A DNA stretch of 64,000 nt from Hymenobacter armeniacus. GTDB lineage: Bacteria; Bacteroidota; Bacteroidia; Cytophagales; Hymenobacteraceae. How positions within the stretch are numbered: the stretch's first letter is position 1; every line of letters starts with the position of its first letter. The position numbers and the translations under genes are program-made. The notes below the pieces were generated by a model. That model did no database searches. It worked only from the letters and a program-made list of their open reading frames with translations, and was not told the origin of the DNA. This document shows positions 18,202-26,976 of this stretch, in pieces. The DNA lies in NCBI RefSeq assembly GCF_014699055.1, contig NZ_JACXAC010000003.1:1-64000 (forward strand). Direction: 5' to 3'.

Positions 18202-19599
18202 TCAGTAGGCGTTTTCTTCGCCCCGCACCATGTTGACCACGGTTTGGCCGATGATTTTCAAATCCAGGACGAACGACCAGTTTTCCAGGTACTTGAGGTC
18301 GTACTCCACGCGCTTTTCCATGGCGTTGGGGGCACGGGTTTCGCCGCGGCAGCCGTTCACCTGGGCGTAGCCCGTGATGCCGGGCGTCACGGCGTGGCGC
18401 CACTGGTAGGTGTTGATGCGCTTGGAATACTCTTCGAGCTGCGAGAGCATGTTGGGCCGCGGCCCCACCACCGACATGTGCCCCAGCAGCACGTTGAAGA
18501 ATTGGGGCAGCTCGTCGAGGTTGTACTTGCGCAGGTAGTAGCCCACGCGCGTCACCCGGGGGTCGCCTTTGCGGGCCTGCAGCTCGGTCTGGCCGTGGCC
18601 CGTGTGCATGGTGCGCAGCTTGTAGCACGGAAACAGCCGGTTGCGCCGCCCCGGCCGCAACTGCTTGAAAAACACCGGCCCCCGCGAGTCGAGCTTGATG
18701 GCCAGCGCCAGCACCGGCATCAGCAGCGGAAACAGCAGCCCGATGACCAGCCCCGAAAACGCCACGTCGAAGCTGCGCTTGAGCAGGCGGTTGGTCCAGA
18801 TGGCCAGCGGCTCGCGCCGCACCGTGAGGATGGGCAGGTGGTCGTAGTGGTACACGCTCACGTCTTGGCGAATGGTGCCGGGGTAGTCGGGCACGATGCG
18901 AAACGAGAGGAAGTTGTTGATGGCGAAGTCCGACAGCTCCCGGATGAGCTGGTGGTGGTCGAAGGGCAGCGCGAAGTAGATTTCGTCGACCGGCGTGCGC
19001 AGGCAGTAGTCCTTCACTTCGGCCACCGAGCCGCGCACCAGCGGGCGCAGGGCCGGCGCCACCGGCTCGTCGGCAAAAAAGCCCTTGAACTGCGTGCCGG
19101 CTGGGTCGTGGGCGGCCAGAAAATGGTAGAGGCGCTGCCCGCTTTCGCTGGCCCCCACTATCACGTAGCGGCTGTGGGGCTCGGCAAAGTGGCGCTGGTA
19201 CGCCCGGTAGCAGAACGCCAGCACGAAGCGCCCCAGCACCACGCCCGGAACGGCCAGCCCGTACACCAGCAGCAACTCCTTCAGGGGCAGCTGCTGCACG
19301 TCGAGCAGCAGCGCCGTGCCCAGCAGCAGCAGCGCGTGCATCAGAAAGGTGCGCAGCAGGTAGCCCAGCTTCTCGGCGTAGGTAATCAGCCGGTCGAGGC
19401 GAAAGATGTTGGCGTACTGCCGCGAGAGCGTCCACCAGAGCAGGGCGAAGATGATGAACAGGAACGGCGCGTAGCCGGTAAAATCCCAGCTGTGCCACAC
19501 CAGGAAACCGGCCAGGTGGAACGCCCCAAAGATGATGGCAACATCCAGCAGCGGCAGGATAAACCGAGTCGAATCGGTGTAGTGCGCGTATCGTTCCAT
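18202..19599 (-). CDS. Undecaprenyl-phosphate sugar phosphotransferase (WcaJ/WbaP type)
   Basis: The 465-residue membrane enzyme starts lipid-linked repeat-unit synthesis by moving a sugar phosphate to undecaprenyl phosphate. The N-terminal half has about four hydrophobic helices (FILPLLDVAIIFGAFHLAGF, APFLFIIFALLWWTL, ALLLLGTALLL, LLLVYGLAVPGVVLGRFVL). A CoA-binding-like domain follows (RYVIVGASESGQRLYHFL). The C-terminal transferase has a membrane helix (VAFSGLVIGLLFPLLMPVLA), DELPQFFNVLLGHMSVVGPRP and TPGITGYAQVNGCRG, all diagnostic. It heads the leftward nucleotide-sugar operon, with the promoter presumably in 19600-19971. Confidence 0.93.
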   Translation of the reverse strand: MERYAHYTDSTRFILPLLDVAIIFGAFHLAGFLVWHSWDFTGYAPFLFIIFALLWWTLSRQYANIFRLDRLITYAEKLGYLLRTFLMHALLLLGTALLLDVQQLPLKELLLVYGLAVPGVVLGRFVLAFCYRAYQRHFAEPHSRYVIVGASESGQRLYHFLAAHDPAGTQFKGFFADEPVAPALRPLVRGSVAEVKDYCLRTPVDEIYFALPFDHHQLIRELSDFAINNFLSFRIVPDYPGTIRQDVSVYHYDHLPILTVRREPLAIWTNRLLKRSFDVAFSGLVIGLLFPLLMPVLALAIKLDSRGPVFFKQLRPGRRNRLFPCYKLRTMHTGHGQTELQARKGDPRVTRVGYYLRKYNLDELPQFFNVLLGHMSVVGPRPNMLSQLEEYSKRINTYQWRHAVTPGITGYAQVNGCRGETRAPNAMEKRVEYDLKYLENWSFVLDLKIIGQTVVNMVRGEENAY

Positions 19600-19971
19600 A
19601 AGCTTGAGGAGTAAGGGTGAAGCATGTGAATGGAGCTACCGGGCAGGGAATGTTGTAATGGTGTAGTGAAGGAAAAGAAGCTATTTCCACTAATCAATGA
19701 TTTAATTGACCTCCGTTTATAGGGCAAAGTGCATGAATAGAAAAAACACTATGTCTAAAGCTTCTTGAGGCTCAACAGCCGCCGTTCGACTGGAAAAAAC
19801 CCAACTTATTTTTATGGTACTACCCCAGGGGTATTTTTGCTTTTATCAGGAAGTAGCCAGCGGGCCCGGCGGGTTTTCCGCTGCCGGCACCGCCCGCCGG
19901 GGGCAGTGCCCGCTGTCGTTTTTTGGCTGTGCGCCGCCCGTTTCATCGTTCTTTTCCACCCGGAACAACAA
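19600..19971. other. Non-coding stretch upstream of the sugar transferase operon
   Basis: There is no convincing gene here. The leftward operon promoter should lie in this 372-base region. On the minus strand a TTTG near 19710 is followed about 20 bases on by TAAATCATTG, a weak match to the Bacteroidota -33/-7 pattern. The part at 19640-19830 is clearly more AT-rich than the flanking genes. Confidence 0.4.
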
Positions 19972-20000
19972 AAAAGCCTGGCCAATCTGGCCAGGCTTTT
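19972..20000 (-). terminator. Intrinsic terminator after the beta-helix/malectin gene
   Basis: This is a perfect 13-bp stem (AAAAGCCTGGCCA / TGGCCAGGCTTTT) with a 3-base loop. A-rich sequence lies at the left end, giving a U-run for leftward transcripts. It sits 40 bases past the stop of the gene at 20040-23078. It would also end rightward transcription, since the stem runs into TTTT. Confidence 0.85.
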
Positions 20001-20039
20001 CAGCAGTAGTGGTAAGAAGTAAGTGCTTGCGGGAGCCGC

Positions 20040-23000
20040 TTATGCGGTGCGCAGGGCCGGCTCGTGGCCGGGCTGCAGGCGGCTTAGGGAATGCTGGCGG
20101 TGGGCGGCGGTCAACCGGTCGTCGGTCCGCACGGCCAGGCCAGGGGTAGCGGTTTCAAGCATGAAACGGAAGCCCTGCACAGGGGCAGCCTGGGCACTGG
20201 CGGGGCGCAGGCCGGCCTGAGCAGTGGCGGCCGAAGCCACCTGCGCTTGCGCGTCGGGGCGGCTGGCGGCCGGGAACAGACCGAAGCCGTTGGGGCTAGG
20301 CGCTATGCCGCGCATGGCCGTGGAGTTGTGCTTCCAGATTTCAAGGCCGGAGAGGTTAGCGTTGCCACCGGTGGTGCCCACGTTGATGGTGCCGTCGGTC
20401 ACGTTGGCCGTGAAGGGGCCCACGCGCTCCCAGTGGCCGGCCGAGCCGGTGCTGTAGCCCGAGCGCACGGTCTGGCCCTCGAGCTGGATGTTAAGCGTTT
20501 CCGGGTTGTTGTCTTCCCAGATGTACAAGTACACCGAGTACGTGCCGCTGGCCACGCCGCTCACAGCCAGCGTGGGGCCGGTGCCGAACAGGGCCGAGCG
20601 AATCATGCCCCCGCGGGCCGCGTCGGTGGCCGGGTTCAGCGTGGACGAGGGGCTGGACCAGCCCGAGGCGTTGGTGCTGAAGTTGGCGGCGCCGCTGCTG
20701 GCTTCCCAGCTGCGCCCGTCAATCGTGGCGGCCGCGCCGCCCAGGTTGAAGGCGCGGAAGAACGTGGCGTTGGCCGGGCCAGTAGCCAGCGGGTTGGCTG
20801 GCACTGCCGTCACACTGACACTGGCCGTGTTCGACGTCGTGCTGGCGCCGGCGTTGTCGGTGGCGCGGGCCGTGAGGCTGAGCGTACCGGCGGCCGTGGG
20901 GGTATAGCTGAGCGAATAAGGCGAAGTCAGGTCCTCGCCGAGCTTGGTGGCGCCGTTGAAGAACTCCACTTTGCTCACCGTGCCGTTGGCGTCGGCGGCC
21001 GTGGCCGACAAGGTCAGGGCCGTGCCCACCGTGCCCGTCGCGGGCGCGCTCAGGCTCACCGTCGGCGGCGTGTTGGCCGGGGCGGTGGTGCTGTTCTGCT
21101 TGAAGATTTCAAGGCCGGAGAGGTTGGCGTTGCCGCCGGTGGTGCCCACGTTGATGGTGCCGTCGGTCACGTTGGCCGTGAAGGGGCCCACGCGCTCCCA
21201 GTGGCCGGCCGAGCCGGTGCTGTAGCCCGAGCGCACGGTCTGGCCTTCGAGCTGGATGTTCAGGGTCTCGGGCGAGTTATCCTCCCAGATGTAGAGGTAC
21301 ACCGAGTACGTGCCGCTGGCCACGCCGCCCACGGCCAAGGTGGGGCCGGTGCCGAACAGGGCCGAGGTAATCATGCCCGCGCGGGCCGCGTCGGTGGCCG
21401 GGTTGAGCGAAGCGCCGGGGCTGGACCAGCCCGAGGCGTTGGTGCTGAAGTTGGCCGCCCCGCTGCTGGCTTCCCAGCTGCGCCCGTCAATGGTCGCGGC
21501 CGCGCCGCCCAGGTTGAAGGCGCGGTAGAAGGTCGAATTTGCGGGGTCGCCCGTGGACGTTACGGGCGGCGTCGTGGTGGTGCTGGTGCCCACCGTGACA
21601 CTGGCCGTGTTCGACGTCGTGCTGGCGCCGGCGTTGTCGGTGGCGCGGGCCGTCAGGCTGAGCGTGCCGGCGGCCGTGGGGGTATAGCCGAGCGAATAAG
21701 GCGCGGTCAGGTCTTCGCCGAGCTTGGTGGCCCCGCTGAAGAACTCGACCTTGCTCACCGTGCCGTTGGCGTCGGCCGCGGTGGCCGACAAGGTCAGGGC
21801 CGTGCCCACCGTGCCCGTCGCGGGCGCGCTCAGGCTCACCGTCGGCGGCGTGTTGGCCGGGGCGGTGGTGCCGCCGCCACCCGAGCCACCGGGGCCCAGC
21901 GTCACGTTGTTCTGGGCCAGCTTTTGCTGCCAGAGGGTCAGTTCGTTCTGCTCCACGCCCAGCGTGATGGGGTTGGGCAAGTGGTTGGTGCCGGTGCAGG
22001 TGGCGCAGGCACCGTTCGAGAGGTCGTGCCGGTCCTGGAAAGGAATGGTGTAGCCCGGGTTGCGGTAGCCGATGGTGTTGTTCTGGATGGTGTTGTTGTA
22101 GAACACGCTGCTCGACACCTGGTGGCCGTTGAACACGGCCGTGCCCGCATATACGGCGTTCAGCGGCGTGCCATCGGGCAGGTAGGCGCTGGTCACAATG
22201 CGGTTGTTGTAGTACTTAATGTCGTGACCGGCGGCAATGTTCATGCCCGCGTTGCAGGTCGAAACAAACTGGTTGTCATACGCTTCCAGGAAGGCCGGTA
22301 CCGTGCTCACGGTGGTGCCGTCGCCGTCGGTGGTCATGCCCGTGCCCGAGTAGGTCGAGCTGGTGGCCGGGAACGGGTAGGCGCCCTGCACGTAGTTGTC
22401 GTGCACGCGGGCCGGGCTCTGGGCCGTGCCGCCCGAGTTGTAGAAGTTGATGTTGTCTTCCACCGACGACAGGTTGGGCTCGTTAATCACCTGGTTCCAG
22501 GCAATTTCGATGTTGGCAATGTTGCGCACCGTGTTCAGGCCGATGAAGTTGGCCAGGTTGCGCCCGCCGTTGCGGGTGCGGCCGTCGATGTCGAGCACCT
22601 TGTTGCGCAGAATGCGCACCGTCTGGCTAGCCGAGCCATCGCCGCTGAACTGGTAGATGGTAAAGCCCGTGGTGTGCTCCAGGTAGTTGTTCTCGGCCCG
22701 GATGTTCCGGGCGTTGGTGGCGGCAATGAAGCGGCCGCGGTACCGGTCGTCCTGGGTGGGCGTGGTGCCGTAGGCCTGGCTGTTGAGCACGGTGATGTCG
22801 CCGGGCGTGCCGTTGGCCTGAATCAGGTCGCCGGGGCCCACCAGAATGCAGCCCTGCAGCGTCACGGGCGAAGACGTGGCGATGGTCACGGCCGGCGTAT
22901 TGGAGTCGGTGCTCCGGTAGTTGCCCGTGTAGGTGCCGCCCTGAGTGATGGTGATGGGGCCCTGGTACGTCACGTTCGGGACGTTTTGGGCCTGGGCCAG

Positions 23001-23078
23001 TGCCGGCGCCAGGGCCAGACTCAGCCAAGCGGCACGCAGCAATGACGAAATGCGATTTTTCTTAGAATGGACTTTCAA
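20040..23078 (-). CDS. Secreted right-handed beta-helix protein with Ig-like and malectin-like domains
   Basis: The protein is 1012 residues with a signal peptide ending near PALAQAQ. Residues 35-400 have the Asn-rich, evenly spaced pattern of a right-handed parallel beta-helix (IRAENNYLEHTT, NIEIAWNQVINEP, ARVHDNYVQGAYP, VFYNNTIQNNTIGY), the fold of many polysaccharide lyases and carbohydrate-binding surface proteins. A Gly/Ala/Pro linker follows, then two copies of a pair. Each pair is an Ig-like domain (PTVSLSAPATGTVGTALTLS) and a malectin-like carbohydrate-binding domain (FNLGGAAATIDGRSWEASSG, VYLYIWEDN, GHWERVGPF). The last 75 residues or so are Ala- and Gln-rich with no T9SS tail that I can see, which is odd for a protein of this type. 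It lies between two glycan operons and probably binds or cleaves the product. No catalytic residues were identified. Confidence 0.8.
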   Translation of the reverse strand: MKVHSKKNRISSLLRAAWLSLALAPALAQAQNVPNVTYQGPITITQGGTYTGNYRSTDSNTPAVTIATSSPVTLQGCILVGPGDLIQANGTPGDITVLNSQAYGTTPTQDDRYRGRFIAATNARNIRAENNYLEHTTGFTIYQFSGDGSASQTVRILRNKVLDIDGRTRNGGRNLANFIGLNTVRNIANIEIAWNQVINEPNLSSVEDNINFYNSGGTAQSPARVHDNYVQGAYPFPATSSTYSGTGMTTDGDGTTVSTVPAFLEAYDNQFVSTCNAGMNIAAGHDIKYYNNRIVTSAYLPDGTPLNAVYAGTAVFNGHQVSSSVFYNNTIQNNTIGYRNPGYTIPFQDRHDLSNGACATCTGTNHLPNPITLGVEQNELTLWQQKLAQNNVTLGPGGSGGGGTTAPANTPPTVSLSAPATGTVGTALTLSATAADANGTVSKVEFFSGATKLGEDLTAPYSLGYTPTAAGTLSLTARATDNAGASTTSNTASVTVGTSTTTTPPVTSTGDPANSTFYRAFNLGGAAATIDGRSWEASSGAANFSTNASGWSSPGASLNPATDAARAGMITSALFGTGPTLAVGGVASGTYSVYLYIWEDNSPETLNIQLEGQTVRSGYSTGSAGHWERVGPFTANVTDGTINVGTTGGNANLSGLEIFKQNSTTAPANTPPTVSLSAPATGTVGTALTLSATAADANGTVSKVEFFNGATKLGEDLTSPYSLSYTPTAAGTLSLTARATDNAGASTTSNTASVSVTAVPANPLATGPANATFFRAFNLGGAAATIDGRSWEASSGAANFSTNASGWSSPSSTLNPATDAARGGMIRSALFGTGPTLAVSGVASGTYSVYLYIWEDNNPETLNIQLEGQTVRSGYSTGSAGHWERVGPFTANVTDGTINVGTTGGNANLSGLEIWKHNSTAMRGIAPSPNGFGLFPAASRPDAQAQVASAATAQAGLRPASAQAAPVQGFRFMLETATPGLAVRTDDRLTAAHRQHSLSRLQPGHEPALRTA
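20333..21870 (-). repeat. Tandem 768-bp coding duplication (Ig-like plus malectin-like unit)
   Basis: The segment from about 20333 to 21100 recurs at about 21101-21870 with an offset of 768 bases (256 codons). The anchor CAAGGCCGGAGAGGTT is at 20342 and again at 21110. Long stretches are identical in DNA, which implies a recent duplication or ongoing gene conversion. Confidence 0.85.
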
Positions 23079-23674
23079 ACTGGTGGTTCTGGTTTAAGCA
23101 ACAGCGCCGAACTCAACCCTCGCGGGTTGCGAAACGCCATCAATGAAAGAAATCACCCAGGTTGTTTTTGTTCAATTATTGCCGCAGCCTGCACTGCCCG
23201 AGCCAATTCATCGCCATGTGTTCGCCAGCCTCATTCCGGACTGTGGCCAGCGGCCATCACGGCAACGGTTTTCGCCACGAAAAACGCGGGTACTCCCTCT
23301 ATTAAATTGACTCTGACAAGTGATTCAGGCTTTTACTTCAACAACACAACTCCAACACCCTCGGCCGACGGCCCCCTGGCCGCCATTGTTTGGTTCGTCA
23401 GCTTCCGCAGAAAATTCCTTCTTTGGGAAAGACTTACCCCGTAACCCGACGAGCCTTCTTAATGTTCATCTTGTAAAAGTGATACACCAAGACCTGCTCT
23501 TCGTGGCAAATCTACAAACCGAAGGGGAATTTGGTTCATCCCGGGGAACTTATACTATTGCCAAAGTATGCAAACACTAGAAAATCGAAATTGAATATTT
23601 TTGCGTTACCTCCTCATTTATCGGCACTTAGCACAGAAGCGTTTGTGAGTGGTCGGGAGCAAAAAAAAGTTGAA
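23079..23674. other. Non-coding, AT-rich intergenic region upstream of the beta-helix gene
   Basis: About 600 bases hold no convincing gene. Rightward reading frames in 23067-23580 look random in composition. The region should hold the leftward promoter of the beta-helix gene. A rightward TATTTTTG at 23596-23603 matches the Bacteroidota -7 consensus, but nothing is encoded downstream on that strand before the terminator hairpin. Confidence 0.4.
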
Positions 23675-23719
23675 AAGGGCGGCTTCAACTCACGCTATCA
23701 GTGAATTGAAGCCGCCCTT
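23675..23719 (-). terminator. Intrinsic terminator of the exopolysaccharide operon
   Basis: The 14-bp arms AAGGGCGGCTTCAA (23675-23688) and TTGAAGCCGCCCTT (23706-23719) are perfectly complementary around a 17-base loop. On the minus strand the hairpin is followed by a run of eight T (the A-run at 23661-23668). It lies 52 bases beyond the fucosyltransferase stop and marks the 3' end of the leftward operon. Confidence 0.85.
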
Positions 23720-23771
23720 CGCGGCTGTGATGGCCAGGCAAGCCGCCCCGGTGCGGGCGGCCGCTGCGGGC

Positions 23772-24671
23772 TTACTGGTCGAGAAACACCGCAAAATCGG
23801 TTAGCTGCACCGGCTGGTCGGCTTGGTGCAGGTGGCACAGCGGCACTTCGCCGTAGAACGAGGCCCACATGGAGTAAGAGCTGGGCGGCCCCAGCAGGTA
23901 GTCGCAGCCGGCCAGGGCGTAGAGGTCTTCCACAAAATGGCCGCTGCCGCGGTGCACGGGCAGGCCGGCAAAATCGGCCAGGTTCAGGTCTTCGTCGGAG
24001 CACAGCAGGAACTCGACGCGCCGGCCGGGCGCAAACTGGGCCCGCAGGGCCCGCATGTGGCGGGCGTACACGTCATTGCCGAAGAAATACTGCCCGTTGG
24101 CAAAGGTGGCGTAGTCGCCGCGCCGGATGTGCACGCCCACCAGCACCTCGGCGGTGCTGCGGCAGCGGGCCAGCACGGCCGCCACGGCCTGCCGGTGCGG
24201 CGGCACCAGCGCAAACAGCCGGCGGATGAGGGCGGCGTGCCGGGCAAAGCTGGGCCGGTCGCGGAAGCACCAGCCGTGCAGCAGCACCACGCGCTGGCGC
24301 ACGGCGGCGAGGTAGGGCGCCGCGCTCAGGTCGAAGGTGCCGGCGCTGTCGTCGAGGTAGAGCAGCTGCGGCAGCCCCGTCCAGGCCGGCAGCCAGCGGC
24401 GCACGGCGGCCAGCCCCCGAAACACCTGTGGCCGCTGCACCAGGCCCAGCAGGCGCTCCAGGGCGCGGGCCAGCCACTGGTGGGGCAGCAGCGCCAGCCG
24501 CACCGGCAGCGCACCGAAATCATCGGCCGCCGGCGCCTCAAAAAAACGGGCGTAGGCCGCAAAGCTCGGGTTGGCCACGGCGTAGCCGTGCTCGGCGGCG
24601 TTGGCCACGAGGTGGGCAAAGAGAAACAGCCGGTTGCCCAGCTGGCCGAAGCGTTTTACCAGAATGACCAT
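23772..24671 (-). CDS. Alpha-1,2-fucosyltransferase-like glycosyltransferase (GT11)
   Basis: The protein is 299 residues from the Met at 24671 (MVILVKRFGQLGNRLFLFAH). The longer frame enters the inverted-repeat element upstream. GT11 features are the N-terminal GQLGNRLF (related to the GxGNQxFQ motif), VGVHIRRGDY near residue 190 (the HxRRxDY donor-binding motif), FLLCSDEDLNLADF, and GCDYLLGPPSSYSMWASFYG near 260. It would add fucose or a similar deoxysugar in alpha-1,2 linkage to the repeat unit. It is the last gene of the leftward exopolysaccharide operon. The fucose specificity is a family-level inference. Confidence 0.75.
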   Translation of the reverse strand: MVILVKRFGQLGNRLFLFAHLVANAAEHGYAVANPSFAAYARFFEAPAADDFGALPVRLALLPHQWLARALERLLGLVQRPQVFRGLAAVRRWLPAWTGLPQLLYLDDSAGTFDLSAAPYLAAVRQRVVLLHGWCFRDRPSFARHAALIRRLFALVPPHRQAVAAVLARCRSTAEVLVGVHIRRGDYATFANGQYFFGNDVYARHMRALRAQFAPGRRVEFLLCSDEDLNLADFAGLPVHRGSGHFVEDLYALAGCDYLLGPPSSYSMWASFYGEVPLCHLHQADQPVQLTDFAVFLDQ

Positions 24672-24683
24672 GAGATGGTAGGG

Positions 24684-24795
24684 GTAGAGACGCACTATGT
24701 TGCGTCTCGTCGTTGAGCGAAGACGCCCGAACGGTGACGCTAAAACGCTATGCAAACGGCGCGGCTGACGAGACGCAACATATTGCGTCTCTCCC
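24684..24795. repeat. REPIN-like pair of palindromes
   Basis: There are two short palindromes in inverted arrangement. The one at 24687-24708 is GAGACGCACTATGTTGCGTCTC and the one at 24770-24791 has the same ends around AACATATT. Each can form its own hairpin, and the two arms are also complementary to each other over about 25 bases. The element fills the gap between the GT2 and fucosyltransferase genes. Confidence 0.8.
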
Positions 24796-24801
24796 CCGGT
24801 T

Positions 24802-25641
24802 TTAATGCAGAAAATACCCCAGCAGCCGGCGCAGGTAGCCGTTGAGCAGGAAGAAGGGCAAAAAGAATACCGGCGCGTTTTTGAGGGCGAAGTAGGTGAA
24901 ATTGCGCAGGTTGCCGCCGCCCCGGATGCCGAACAGGTGCTGGTAGTAGCCGCGCAGGCTGCGCCGCTGCCGGGTCTGCACCTGGCCGCTGTCGTCGGGG
25001 TAGGTGAGCAGGTGGGTGTCGTAGTTGACGTACACCGGGAACCCGGCCCGCCGGGCCTGGCTGGTGAAGTCGTAGTCGGCCAGGTAGTGGGGCAGGTGGC
25101 GCTCGTCGAACAAGCCCTGCGTGACGAACACGGAGGCCGGAATCAGCAGGCCGCGGCCGGGCAGGTACGTTACGGGGTGCAGCCCGCACCGGTCTTCGGG
25201 TGGCAGCGTGGCCAGCAGGTTGTGGCGCTGGTGGGTGAGAAAGCTGAAGGTTTCGCCGCCAAACACGGGCTGGCCGGTGGTGGCGTCCAGCTCCACGGGG
25301 CCGAGCAGGGCGCTGGGCTGGCGCCGGGCCCAGCGCAGGGCACTTTCGATGAAATCGGGCGGGGCCACCACGTCGTTGTTGAGCGTCATGATGCGGTCGG
25401 CGCCGCGGGCCAGGGCGTGGCGGATGCCCAGGTTCACGGCGGCCGTCCAGTAGAGCTGGCCGGTGCCGGGCAGCACTTCCACCGCCGGAAACTCGCGGGC
25501 CAGGTGCGCAGCGGTGCCATCGGTGGAGCCATCGTCGACGACGACCACGCGAAAATTTTGCTCCTTCTGTTCTTGCAGCGACTGTAGGCAGGCCCGCGTG
25601 AAATGCCAGCGGTTGAAAACGGGAATGATGACGTAGAGCAC
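24802..25641 (-). CDS. Glycosyltransferase family 2
   Basis: The protein is 279 residues with the GT-A fold signatures of family 2. YVIIPVFNRWHFTRACLQSL lies at the N-terminus, VVVVDDGSTDGTAAHL carries the nucleotide-binding DDGS, RIMTLNNDVVAPPDF holds the metal-binding Asp of the DxD-like site, and HYLADYDFTSQARRAGF is the acceptor-side motif. The C-terminus is hydrophobic (APVFFLPFFLLNGYLRRLLGYF) and probably associates with the inner membrane. It resembles rhamnosyl- or mannosyl-type transferases. The sugar transferred cannot be told. Confidence 0.88.
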   Translation of the reverse strand: MLYVIIPVFNRWHFTRACLQSLQEQKEQNFRVVVVDDGSTDGTAAHLAREFPAVEVLPGTGQLYWTAAVNLGIRHALARGADRIMTLNNDVVAPPDFIESALRWARRQPSALLGPVELDATTGQPVFGGETFSFLTHQRHNLLATLPPEDRCGLHPVTYLPGRGLLIPASVFVTQGLFDERHLPHYLADYDFTSQARRAGFPVYVNYDTHLLTYPDDSGQVQTRQRRSLRGYYQHLFGIRGGGNLRNFTYFALKNAPVFFLPFFLLNGYLRRLLGYFLH

Positions 25642-25695
25642 GGCCGTGATGAAAAGATGAGAAAGCTTGACGAATGAGGCGTTGGCCCGCCGTGG

Positions 25696-26976
25696 CTACG
25701 CCACTTCGGCCGGCACCGGCCCCGGCACCAGGTCCGACAGGACGTGGGCGGCGTCGGCGGCGCGCAGCAGCAAGCGGGCCACCAGCGCCGGCCAGCTCTG
25801 CTCCCGGGCGAAGGCGAAACTGGCCCGGCCCCGCCGTTCGAGCTCGTCGGGGTGGTCGTAGAGGTGCTCCACGGCGCGGGCCAGGGCGGCGGCCGTGGCC
25901 TCGGGCGACTGCACCGGCACTTTCAGCCCCGCGTCGTTGGGAATGAAGTCGGTGGCGCCGTGGTGGTCCAGCGTCAGAATGGGCAAGCCCATGGCCATCG
26001 ACTCCAGGTATTGGGCGGCGTAGCTGTCGCGCAAGCTGCAGAGCATGAACAGGTCGTGGGCCAGAAAGGCCGAGCGCACCGTGGCGTAGGGCGCATTGCC
26101 GTGCCAGGTCACCCGGTCTTGCAGGCCGGCGGCCTCTATCCAGCCGGGCAGCAGCGGCGCCACCGGCCCGTCGCCGTAGATGTTGAGGTGAAACTGCACC
26201 CGCGGGTGCACCTGCCCCAGGGCTTCCAGCACCAGGTGCAGGCCCTTGCGCGGAAACAGCCGGGCCAGCCACAGAATGCGCAGCTCGCGCCCGGCCAGGG
26301 GCGCGCGCACCGGGTACTCGGGCGGGAAGAAGCTTAGGGGCAGGGCCGTGCTCATGGCCAGCTCCACGTGGCGGGCGCCCAGCTCCCAAGCCAGTTGGGC
26401 CGTTTCGCGGTTGGCCGCAAACACCAGGGCGGCGTGGCGCAGCGTTTGGCGCACGTTGGGGTCGAAGGTGACCAGCAGCCAGCTCACCAGGTTGCGCAGG
26501 GTTTCGGTCTTGAACCAGTCGGGCAGGTAGCGGCGCAGCAGCTTGGGGGCCTGCTGCCCCCCGCCCACCGGCCCAAAAATGAGCGGCCGGCCCAGCCGCC
26601 ACAGCCAGGAAGCAAACTGCAGGCTGCCAAAAGTGACGTGGTGCACCAGGTCGAAGCACACGCGCTGGTCGAGGGGCCGGGCCAGCCGCCAGGCGCGGTA
26701 TTGCCACACCATGTAGTGCAGGTACACGCCAAACTGCCAGCGGTACAGAAATTCTACCCACCCTGGCACGGCCACAAACATAAAGTGCAGGCGCTGAGCA
26801 GCCGGATTGGCCGCCCGGACGTGCATTTCGGCCTCAATGGCGGCCTTGCCCCAGGGCGTGGTGAGGCACCACACCTCGTGGCCGAGGTTGGCCATTTCCC
26901 AGGCCCAGTTGAAGCCATTGCCGCCTTCGCCGCCGTGGGTAGGGTCGCAGGCATACGCCGAAAGCAAAATTTTCAT
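25696..26976 (-). CDS. Glycosyltransferase family 4
   Basis: The protein is 426 residues. The start at 26976 (MKILLSAYACDPTHGGEGG) overlaps the upstream stop as ATGA. Frames reaching further upstream are in the shadow of the preceding gene. It has a GT-B fold: an N-terminal Gly-rich acceptor lobe (GGEGGNGFNWAWEMANLGH), LIFGPVGGGQQAPKLL, the donor-lobe strand LRILWLARLFPRKGLHLVLEAL near residue 235, and the AAQYLESMAMGLPILTLDHHG region that carries the EX7E-type motif. It probably adds one residue of the exopolysaccharide repeat unit on the cytoplasmic face. Confidence 0.87.
   Translation of the reverse strand: MKILLSAYACDPTHGGEGGNGFNWAWEMANLGHEVWCLTTPWGKAAIEAEMHVRAANPAAQRLHFMFVAVPGWVEFLYRWQFGVYLHYMVWQYRAWRLARPLDQRVCFDLVHHVTFGSLQFASWLWRLGRPLIFGPVGGGQQAPKLLRRYLPDWFKTETLRNLVSWLLVTFDPNVRQTLRHAALVFAANRETAQLAWELGARHVELAMSTALPLSFFPPEYPVRAPLAGRELRILWLARLFPRKGLHLVLEALGQVHPRVQFHLNIYGDGPVAPLLPGWIEAAGLQDRVTWHGNAPYATVRSAFLAHDLFMLCSLRDSYAAQYLESMAMGLPILTLDHHGATDFIPNDAGLKVPVQSPEATAAALARAVEHLYDHPDELERRGRASFAFAREQSWPALVARLLLRAADAAHVLSDLVPGPVPAEVA

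Noticed and set aside
23067-23580. Plus-strand frames upstream of the beta-helix gene
   Set aside because: Their composition is random, with no motif, and they overlap the likely promoter region of the divergent gene.
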